DNA of 35,678 bases from the NCBI GenBank assembly GCA_016719565.1, contig JADJYU010000002.1, forward strand, positions 1-35,678. Direction: 5' to 3'. How positions within the stretch are numbered: position 1 is the stretch's first letter; each line of letters starts with the position of its first letter. Made by a program: the position numbers and the translations under genes. Below the pieces are notes generated by a model, which had not been told where the DNA came from, ran no database searches, and was given only the letters and a program-made list of their open reading frames with translations. This document shows, one piece after another, positions 19,156 through 25,972 of the stretch. Origin of the DNA: Ignavibacteria bacterium (GTDB taxonomy: Bacteria; Bacteroidota; Ignavibacteria; Tepidaquicellales; Tepidaquicellaceae).

Positions 19156-20707
19156 ATGAAACCTTCAGATGATATTTTTTTGCTGATAAAATCAATGTCC
19201 GGGAAAGAAAAATTGTTTTTCAGAAAGAAGTTTCTTTTGTTAATTGAAGACGCTGATGATAATTATCTGAAATTGTTTAATGAAATTTCAAAACAGGCGG
19301 CGGAAGGAAATGAATATGACGAGACTAAAATTAAAGAGGAAACTATTCGGGGAAGTTTATAAAAAATCTTCCCTTTCATAAAAATTATTTATACAACACA
19401 ATTCTGAACTCTCTTTCTTTTTACATAAAGATACAAAAGACATTTATTCAATAAGAAATTTACTTACTCCGGCGGATATACTCTCAGATAAAAATTTACT
19501 GGAACAGAGTCTGAAACTTCTACAGAAAGCTAATAAAACCGCAGTTGAAAAAGAAATTTACAGCAGCCGGTTTGAGATATCCAATTCCGAAAGACTTATT
19601 AAAAAATATTTATGCTCAGTTGAGGAATATACCGTTCAGGCGAAAGAGCTTTTTGAAAAACAATACAATTCTCTTGAGCTGAATAAAAACCTTATCGATT
19701 ATTATATATTGAATGAAAATGTCGGGATCTTCCTGAGGAGTTATGGTTCGGGCAGGTTGAGAGATGAAAACACTATGAGAGAATTTAAAAAAATGTTTGA
19801 AAGCCCGCTGCTGAAAAATATTGAAAACGCAAAGTCATTCATTACAAAATATATTTTTTACAATTTGTGGCTGCAGTATAATCTGACTATGGAAAAATAT
19901 GAAGATGCATATAAATGCGCAGGATCAGCAGTTGAGCTGTGTGAAAATAATCTGGTTATGCTGAAAGGTAAGCTTAATAATTATATTTTTTCTCTGAATA
20001 ATCTGATCAACTGTGAAATAAGAAATCATAAATATAAAGAAGCTGAAAGCACAATTCTTAAAATGGAGAATGTTATAACAAAACATTCCGGATCAGTTAC
20101 TGAAGCAAATAAAGCCTTCATATTTTATTCCGCTTCAGTCGCGAGACTCTCAATTCATATGGAATCCTTTGATGAAAAAAAATTATATAATACAGAGACT
20201 GAAATACAAAAAAACATTTCAATGTTTGAAGATAAGATTCCGGTTTATCAGAGAATAATTTTTTACTACTTTCTCAGCGCTTCGAATTTCATTCGCGGAG
20301 AATATGGGAAATGCATATACTGGAACGGTAAAATTTTTAATATCGGGAGGACGGATCTGTCCGAAGATTATCAGTGCTATGCAAAGATCATCCACCTTAT
20401 ATCTTACTATGAACTTGGTTACATAGATTCTATGGAATATGCTTTGAAATCCGCTTACCATTTTATCAGTATGAAGAAGAAAGTCTACAAGTATGAAAAC
20501 ATTATACAAAAATATCTTAGAAGATCTTTCCGTATTAAGACCGATAAAGAAATGACGGATATGTTTAAGGAAATGAAATATGAACTGAACGTGCTACTTA
20601 AAGATCCTCTTGAAAAAAATGCCTTTGACGCCTTCAACATTATTTACTGGCTGGACAGCAAAATCAAAAAAATCCCCGTCATTGAAATCCTAAAAGCCGG
20701 AAAGTAA
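19156..20707 (+). CDS. Helical TPR-like protein, divergent family member (copy D, frameshifted)
   Basis: About 515 residues, cytosolic, alpha-helical. The start MKPSDDIFLLIKSMSGKEKLF and the following NYLKLFNEISKQ match a conserved hypothetical protein type that I recall being widespread in Bacteroidota. A slip near 19350 leads into GKFIKNLPFHKNYLYNTILN, another near 19430 into RNLLTPADILSDKNLLEQSL, then the long frame resumes (EYTVQAKELFEKQYNSLELN...). Helix pairs such as YEDAYKCAGSAVELCENN and KYKEAESTILKMENV have TPR-like character. The C-terminus carries YYELGYIDSMEYALKSAYHF, the same landmark as copies A-C. Function unknown. It is divergent to the LamG gene. Confidence 0.72.
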
Positions 20708-20778
20708 AACTTTATTGTTTAAAGTTTCCTTAACTCTTGTTAACCCACTTCAGGACAATACATCACGTAATTTCTCAT

Positions 20779-20855
20779 TTACAATTGTTCATTAATCATT
20801 GATAATTAATCATTTGTAATTTATCATTTATCATTTATCATTTGCCATTTGTAAC
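20779..20855. repeat. AT-rich heptamer-like repeats (ATCATTT type)
   Basis: The 154-base gap downstream of copy D and the cytochrome gene holds repeated ATTTATC/ATCATTT units (three perfect in a row near 20821-20842) plus degenerate ATTAATC units. No gene or terminator hairpin was seen. Confidence 0.6.
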
Positions 20856-20861
20856 TCTAAA

Positions 20862-21468
20862 CTAATTTCCCGGTGGCGGAGAAACTGGAGGAACCGGCTG
20901 CGGTACTAAGTTTTTAATAGGTTTCAAAGATTTCAAATACGCAAAGATCGCTTTTATCTCATCGTCCGACATGTGTTTATACATTTCCCACGGCATCGGC
21001 GGTAAAAGAGTTCTGCCTGATGGCATGCCTTTATACTTACCCTGCTTGAGCGCAACGATGAAACTGCTTTCCTGCCAGTTGCCGATTCCGGTTGGATCCG
21101 GTGTAAGATTTGATGCAAAAGAAATACCCCACGGACCGATCCATGATGTAAGTTCACGTGTGACAACAAGCCCGTTCTTTTCCATCTCAGCTCTGTCCAC
21201 TTCAGGCGGAGGCAGCGCTGCAGGATGTCCGGACATAGTCAGTTCCATATCCGGAACAGGGACCTTTTGGCGACATTTTCTTAGGTGTATGACAGTCATT
21301 GCAGCCTCCGATCATAACAAGATGCTCACCCCATTTAACCTGACTTTCATAACCGCCGTGCAGATTTTTTTGAACCTCTGCGCTTTCCTTTTCTTTTTCA
21401 GAACAGCCGTTGAAAAGTATCGCAGTAAAGATCAAAGTGAAGCAGATAAAAAGTAGTTTAGTTTTCAT
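20862..21468 (-). CDS. Monohaem c-type cytochrome lipoprotein (one frameshift)
   Basis: About 202 residues. The lipoprotein signal MKTKLLFICFTLIFTAILFNG ends at a Cys followed by SEKEKES, so it is probably membrane-anchored in the periplasm or at the outer membrane. One haem-binding CNDCH follows GEHLVMIGG. A slip near 21255 separates KKMSPKGP from VPDMELTMSGHPA. The middle has WIGPWGISFASNLTPDPTG and the sixth haem ligand is probably Met in LLPPMPWEMYKHMSDDE. The protein ends in IFAYLKSLKP and a Pro-rich tail. This is the standalone haem protein often found beside dehydrogenases in Bacteroidota, but no redox partner is adjacent. Electron-carrier role inferred from the family. Confidence 0.85.
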
Positions 21469-21683
21469 TTTATATTAGTTAGTTAAAAAATGTTATGACA
21501 AAAATACTAAATGAGATTTAATATTCAAAGAATTAGTTTTTTTATTCCACTTTTATTAGAATTAGTTATGATATCATCAGATCCTTAAATATTTATTAAT
21601 ATCCGGTCTTTAGTAATGTAAACTTTTTAAAAAATAATTGGAAATAAATTTTTATTTTTATTAAGTTGTATCAATTTCCATCC

Positions 21684-21718
21684 TACTAATTAACTATTAA
21701 CTATTAACTACTAACTTT
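21684..21718. repeat. Heptamer array (TAACTAT/TAACTAC), 5 units
   Basis: Five 7-base units precede the DUF1579-like gene, so this array lies in a 5' untranslated region rather than after a stop codon. The rest of the 273-base gap (21469-21683) is AT-rich with no recognisable feature. Confidence 0.75.
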
Positions 21719-21741
21719 TAATTATAAACTAAGGAGAAAAA

Positions 21742-22238
21742 ATGAAAACCTTGAAACTACTCGCTGCGTTTATCGCAGTCTTTTTTATCACAGTTAAATC
21801 TTATTCACAAATGCCGCCTGAACCAATTAAATCTCCAATGATAGATGCCATGCTCGGTACGTGGATTTCCGAACCTTATGAAATGATGGGATCAAGAATG
21901 ACAGACCGCGCTGTTCATTCTCTTGTTCTAAACGGTCAGTATATGGAAATTGATGTATTAAGCAAATCTGACGGCTTTACTTATGAAGGAAAGATTTATA
22001 TTTATCCTGAGAAAGACGGAACAATGAAAGGAACTATGTTTGATGTATTCGGCGTAGCTGGTACAAGCTACACCGGAATAGTTGACGGAAATAAAGTTAC
22101 TATGACAGGAACAAACGAAATGATGAGTGAAACCCGTGAGATAATTATGGACGGCGATAAATGACTCATAATGTAACATTTGATATAAAAGGAATGCCGC
22201 AGCAGAAAGTAACAATAGTTTATAATAAAGAAAAATGA
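21742..22238 (+). CDS. Secreted DUF1579-like (lipocalin-like fold) protein (one frameshift)
   Basis: 165 residues. Start ATG with AAGGAG seven bases upstream, and a signal peptide (MKTLKLLAAFIAVFFITVKSYSQ). The mature part is beta-rich and follows the DUF1579 pattern: MLGTWISEPYEMMGSRMTDR, HSLVLNGQYMEIDV, TYEGKIYIYPEKDGTMKGTM, GIVDGNKVTMTGTN. The frame breaks at about 22160 in an A-run (one missing A). The other frame continues MTHNVTFDIKGMPQQKVTIV to a TGA at 22238, which completes the barrel. Function unknown; ligand binding is only inferred from fold. Confidence 0.72.
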
Positions 22239-22242
22239 TCCG

Positions 22243-22283
22243 CGACAAAATAAAGTAAAATAAAGTAAAGTAAAGAAAAGTAG
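22243..22283. repeat. Short tandem AAAGT/TAAAATAAAG repeats
   Basis: About 40 bases of 5- and 10-base units just past the DUF1579-like stop, leading into the palindrome. No function seen. Confidence 0.6.
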
Positions 22284-22303
22284 CCGCAGGCTTCAGCCTG
22301 CGG
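22284..22303. repeat. REP-like perfect palindrome
   Basis: CCGCAGGC - TTCA - GCCTGCGG, a perfect 8-bp GC-rich stem in an otherwise AT-rich intergenic region. GTA and TAC flank it and extend the pairing with a bulge. There is no T-run on either side, so it is not a standard terminator. Shape and base composition suit a REP/BIME-like dispersed element. Confidence 0.55.
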
Positions 22304-22346
22304 TATACTTATTCAAATTATGAATTTCATATTCATAGCCCTTTAT

Positions 22347-22366
22347 TCGTAATTTGAAATTCGTAA
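22347..22366. repeat. Left copy of 20-bp direct repeat
   Basis: TCGTAATTTGAAATTCGTAA, identical to 24241-24260. The core AATTTGAAATT is palindromic. The two copies bracket the repeat array and the 23396 gene. Confidence 0.75.
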
Positions 22367-22489
22367 TTGTTTCTCGGTATATCATCCCAATTTGCTTTTA
22401 TTTTTTGAAAAGAATGAATATTTAAATTAAAAAAAGATCATTTACATAAAAATTATAGCCTCAATATAAAACCTCTAAATTCCGGTTTA

Positions 22490-23022
22490 AAAGCCAACAA
22501 AATCAATTTCAACGCCATAAATTCTAAATTCAGCGGCAAAATTACTAAATTCATCCAGCCAAATTTCTGATTCAGCGCTTCATGACATAACTGCAACGCT
22601 CCGTGTTACTGATTCAAAGCTGTGCGACGCGCTTTCAATGCACCGGATTGCAGTTACAATACATCAGATACTGCTTACAATTTGCCAAATTACCCATGCA
22701 TTCTCTCACGGCATCACTTACAACACTTCGGGTTACTGATTCAAAGCATTGCCTTACAAATTCAATTAGCCAAATTTCATTTGCAAAGAGGCAGACTGAA
22801 ATTTCGATTCGCCAAATTTCATTTGCAAAGAGACAGACTGAAATTTCAAAGTACCGGATTGTGATTTCATAACCGCACGTAGCCGCTTACAATGCTCCGA
22901 AATACAGATTCAATTATGTTTGTTACAAATTCAATTTACCGGATTGCTTTTACAATGCTGCGCAACACTACTTACAATACACCAATTTGCGGATACAATG
23001 CCGCGCGATACCGCTTACAAAC
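22490..23022. repeat. Degenerate 21-22 bp repeat array
   Basis: About 25 imperfect units built on TTACAAT/ATTCAA followed by a GC-richer half (for example GCNCCGNATT). Spacings between successive TTACAA or TTCAA cores include 21, 21, 43, 22, 14 and later 22, 14, 7, 20, 22, 21, 22 bases, so mostly one unit, with some 7-base steps. A near-perfect 42-bp tandem copy (22769-22810 and 22811-22847) is two units long. The GC half is unusually GC-rich for the region. No open frame spans the array. It fills most of the 1,157-base gap between genes. Confidence 0.75.
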
Positions 23023-23178
23023 AAAAATATCTTTTTTTTAATGGGAGCGAATTTTTACCCTATTCGCAAAAAACCGAAAGAGTTTAAACAACACTGCCCG
23101 CGGAAGGTCAATAAAATCAATGCTTTACGGCATTTTTGAAAACAACCCGGAGAAATCAGGAATTTCATATTTTTACGG

Positions 23179-23199
23179 ATTTTCACAAATCGTGAAAAT
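23179..23199. promoter_or_regulatory. Perfect 8-bp inverted repeat upstream of the helical gene
   Basis: ATTTTCAC - AAATC - GTGAAAAT, about 200 bases before the ATG at 23396. It looks like a dimer operator; no matching regulator is adjacent. Confidence 0.35.
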
Positions 23200-23395
23200 T
23201 GCAACTACACTTTTAAATTAAAACTTTATAATTTATCACCGCTGCTTATTCATATACCGAATATGCAGAAATTAAAAAAACAATTATGAAAACAATATTA
23301 AATTATGTTCCAAGAGCTCCCCCGGATCTTATTTATTTTTATAGATCAGAAAAATTATCTCTAAACATATTTCATAAATTTAAATAAACATTAAA

Positions 23396-24103
23396 ATGAA
23401 CGAACATAAATTATCGAAAGTACAGGAAAATAAATTAAGCACTTTCATAGATATAGAAACGGTCCTTGACAGAAACAGCTCCATTGTTACAGAAATACCT
23501 GCGCTTTCTGTTTCTGTTTTGGATTTCAAAAAAGTGATCTCCGATATTAATTCGAAAGCGGTCAGGAGAAACACCGTAAGAAGAGGTGCATCCGAAACAA
23601 AAACCCTGAAGCGTATCGAACTCGAAAATACTACTGTAGAACTCGCTTCAGCTCTCTATGTATTCGGACACAAGAATTCCGACGAAGTCATTAAAGCAAT
23701 CGCAAACATACCGCCCTCTCTGCTTGACAGAATGCGCGACACTGAAGTGATTAATAAAGCGAATTCAATTCTCAATACCGTTACTGAAAAAGCTGACGAC
23801 CTGACTTCGTTCGGGATCACCCAGACTGACATTGCAAGACTCAGATCGTGTATTGAAAATTACATAAGTTCAAACATAAATAAATCAGGCTCCCATACTG
23901 AAAGCGTCGTTATAACAAAAACACTCAAAGAACTTTTTCAGACCGGCATGGACATACTTGATAAGGAAATTGACAGAATGGTTGATTCACTGCAGACAAA
24001 AGAGAAGAACTTTTACGAAAGCTACTATGCCGTCCGGTCAGTTAAAAACTTTGGCTTAAGACACAGAAAAGAAACCGATCTTCAGCCTCAGAAGCAAGAT
24101 TAG
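23396..24103 (+). CDS. Conserved-looking helical protein downstream of the repeat array, function unknown
   Basis: Intact 235 residues, no signal peptide or membrane segment, mostly alpha-helical with charged faces. Helical blocks: NEHKLSKVQENKLSTFIDIE; SVSVLDFKKVISDINSKAVR; an Arg-rich turn RRNTVRRGASETKTLKR; ELASALYVFGHKNSDEVIKA; then TKTLKELFQTGMDILDKEID and a basic end with FGLRHRKE. From memory, Bacteroidota carry a family of about 210-residue helical proteins with this N-terminal and RHRK-like layout, often after tandem repeats, but I cannot verify it here. It begins 9 bases after a short 33-codon frame and ends at a strong terminator. Possible DNA/RNA-binding or structural protein; function not assigned. 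Confidence 0.7.
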   Translation: MNEHKLSKVQENKLSTFIDIETVLDRNSSIVTEIPALSVSVLDFKKVISDINSKAVRRNTVRRGASETKTLKRIELENTTVELASALYVFGHKNSDEVIKAIANIPPSLLDRMRDTEVINKANSILNTVTEKADDLTSFGITQTDIARLRSCIENYISSNINKSGSHTESVVITKTLKELFQTGMDILDKEIDRMVDSLQTKEKNFYESYYAVRSVKNFGLRHRKETDLQPQKQD

Positions 24104-24183
24104 GAGCAGGAGTAGGTGCATTTACAAAAAAAAGCATGCATGAAAGTTATTAATTTGATCCGATGATTTTACACATAAAACTA

Positions 24184-24232
24184 GTCTCCGCAAAGTCCAA
24201 ATATTTATGACTCCGCGGAGACAGTTTTTTTT
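24184..24232 (+). terminator. Rho-independent terminator of the helical gene
   Basis: Perfect 8-bp stem GTCTCCGC / GCGGAGAC with a secondary inner AGTC/GACT pairing, followed two bases later by eight T residues, about 80 bases past the stop of the 23396 gene. Confidence 0.9.
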
Positions 24233-24240
24233 CCAAATAC

Positions 24241-24260
24241 TCGTAATTTGAAATTCGTAA
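24241..24260. repeat. Right copy of 20-bp direct repeat
   Basis: TCGTAATTTGAAATTCGTAA, exact match to 22347-22366, and again followed closely by TCGTAATTG-like sequence (TCGTAATTGCTTCT here, TCGTAATTGTTTCT on the left). It lies directly before a heptamer array. Confidence 0.75.
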
Positions 24261-24274
24261 CTCGTAATTGCTTC

Positions 24275-24321
24275 TATTAACTACTAACTATTAACTACTA
24301 ACTACTAACTGTTAACTATTA
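24275..24321. repeat. Heptamer array, 7 units, ending in a gene's stop codon
   Basis: TATTAAC, TACTAAC, TATTAAC, TACTAAC, TACTAAC, TGTTAAC, TATTAAG; the TTA of the last unit is the complement of the TAA stop of the following minus-strand gene. Confidence 0.85.
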
Positions 24322-25761
24322 AGGTGTTATTTTGCTCACAAAATTAAACGAATTATTATCCGCAAAAACTGCATCCGCAAGATCTATAACTCCGTCCCCG
24401 TTCACATCCGTCGGCAAATAACCCGACTCGAAATTAAAAGCATCATTGTCTATCAGACTCCCGTCGGACAGATCTATTACGCCATCCTGATTTACATCAG
24501 CGCTGTATATTGCAAACTTCACAGGAGAATAATCAGCCTGTATCATATTATTCCCGAATGCCTGAGATGATGCAGTTGTGAAATCATAGTTTAACGTGTT
24601 TCCTGAGAACTGCTGCGGCATATTGCTCCATGTCTCCAGTGAGTTTCTGTGCTCTAGCTGAAGATAATAGTATGTTCCGTTTACTGCATTTAAAAACTCG
24701 AATGTCCCCTGACCTGTTGGATCAAAAGCTGCACTTGCAAGATCAATTACTTCATATGGTGATGATGCATTCCTTAAATAAACAGAAACTGTATCGCTGA
24801 CCATTGCATCGGTATCGGGATTATAAAATCCCTGAATGCAGATCTTTTGACTTAGCGTAACAGGTAATTGTAATACCGGCCTTCTGTAAACGCTGTTCAC
24901 CGAAGCTCCGGCATACACATAGTCTTTGTAAAAGTATAAGGAATAAATTGTTAAACCGGCGGGCAACCCGTCATTGAGTTGTGACCAGTTCAACCCGTTA
25001 TCAGTAGACAGAAATACTCCGTTTTGTTCCGTTCCTGCATAAACCGCACTCCCGTCTGCAGCCAGCGAAAAGACCGCATTATTATTAAGGGATGACCGTG
25101 TCCAGGTATATCCGCTATCCTGTGAATAATATACCCCGCCTCCCGTACCTGCGTAAGCATAGCTTCCGTTTATGACTACTGAATATACTGTTCTGTTGTT
25201 CAGAGATGTCGCTGTCCAGTTGTTGCCGTTGTTAGTTGACAAATATACTCCCGCATTACCGCCTGCTCCCGCAAGAATTAAATTTCCGTTTACAGCTATT
25301 GATTTTATATTTATTACATTCAGCGAACTGATGAACCAGCTTGAGCCTCCCGATGAATAGAACAAACTCGAAGTATGAAGTCCTGAGAATATTCGTGTCG
25401 GATTTGATGCCAGTGAATAAATAGTAGAATTGTTTAATCCGATCAGCGTCCAGTAAGCGCCGTTGTTTGAAGTTCTGTATATACCTATATCAGTACCTGC
25501 ATACAAATAATTTCCGAACATTGTCAGAGAAAATACGACACGGTTATTAAGTCCAATACCTGCCTGAGTCCAGTTCATGCCGTCATCGGTCGAAGTATAT
25601 AATCCGTAGTTGAATGTTCCGGCAAATAAATTAGTGCTGTTGTTTGTGAATGAATATACTTGCTTATTGCCAAGTCCGGTGGAGACATTGCTCCATTGTG
25701 CGTAGGAATTTTGGGTTAGAAGAGTTGTAAGGAATAAAATAGTCAATGCTAAATTTTTCAT
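24319..25761 (-). CDS. Secreted BNR/Asp-box beta-propeller with dockerin-type module
   Basis: Intact, 480 residues. Start at the ATG at 25761, six bases after GGAGG; the ATG two codons upstream abuts the GGAGG and is rejected. Signal peptide MKNLALTILFLTTLLTQNSYAQ. Then a repeated propeller unit with Asp-box motifs STDDGMNWT, TSNNGAYWT, STNNGNNWT, SQDSGYTWT and STDNGLNWS at about 45-residue spacing, each before an IYSL/VFSL/VYSV strand, giving about seven blades (sialidase/photosynthesis-assembly-like fold). No sialidase catalytic Arg triad is evident, so a binding role is more likely. From about residue 310 comes the module: IQGFYNPDTDAMVSDTV, HRNSLETWS, loops DVNQDGVIDLSD and DVNGDGVIDLAD, ending KITP. 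The gene is terminated by the preceding heptamer array. Confidence 0.87.
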   Translation of the reverse strand: MKNLALTILFLTTLLTQNSYAQWSNVSTGLGNKQVYSFTNNSTNLFAGTFNYGLYTSTDDGMNWTQAGIGLNNRVVFSLTMFGNYLYAGTDIGIYRTSNNGAYWTLIGLNNSTIYSLASNPTRIFSGLHTSSLFYSSGGSSWFISSLNVINIKSIAVNGNLILAGAGGNAGVYLSTNNGNNWTATSLNNRTVYSVVINGSYAYAGTGGGVYYSQDSGYTWTRSSLNNNAVFSLAADGSAVYAGTEQNGVFLSTDNGLNWSQLNDGLPAGLTIYSLYFYKDYVYAGASVNSVYRRPVLQLPVTLSQKICIQGFYNPDTDAMVSDTVSVYLRNASSPYEVIDLASAAFDPTGQGTFEFLNAVNGTYYYLQLEHRNSLETWSNMPQQFSGNTLNYDFTTASSQAFGNNMIQADYSPVKFAIYSADVNQDGVIDLSDGSLIDNDAFNFESGYLPTDVNGDGVIDLADAVFADNNSFNFVSKITP

Positions 25762-25833
25762 AACCATCCTCCATCAAAGATTTGATATTTTTTATATCGA
25801 AAAAATAATCAATCCTCATGGAATGAGAAATGC

Positions 25834-25879
25834 AAAAAAGGGAGTGTGAGTAATATCGTAAGATATACATGACACTCCC
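25834..25879 (-). terminator. Rho-independent terminator between two dockerin-module genes
   Basis: On the minus strand GGGAGTGT ... ACACTCCC (8-bp stem) with an inner ATATC-TTAC-GATAT hairpin, then six T. It is about 90 bases past the stop of the gene at 25968 and before the start of the next one, so the two have separate transcripts. Confidence 0.88.
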
Positions 25880-25923
25880 GAAGTTTTTAAAAAATCCTGC
25901 CCATCCACCATTTAATTATAAAT

Positions 25924-25972
25924 TATAAACTACTAACAATTAACTACTAACTATTAACTATTAACTGCTAAG
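25924..25972. repeat. Heptamer array, 7 units, ending in a gene's stop codon
   Basis: TATAAAC, TACTAAC, AATTAAC, TACTAAC, TATTAAC, TATTAAC, TGCTAAG; the CTA of the last unit is the complement of the TAG stop of the minus-strand gene at 25968. Confidence 0.85.

Noticed and set aside
22603..22872. Two overlapping open frames inside the repeat array
   Set aside because: Their apparent seven-residue periodicity follows from the 21-base DNA repeat; both frames are cut by repeat-derived stops, lack a ribosome site and do not extend across the array.
22490..23022. CRISPR array
   Set aside because: Repeats are degenerate, contiguous and 21-22 bp, with no constant repeat alternating with unique spacers and no cas genes nearby.
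23286..23387. 33-codon frame (MKTILNYVPRAPPDL...) just before the helical gene
   Set aside because: Start and stop are present and it is close to the next ATG, but there is no clear ribosome site or codon signal; possible leader peptide, not supportable.
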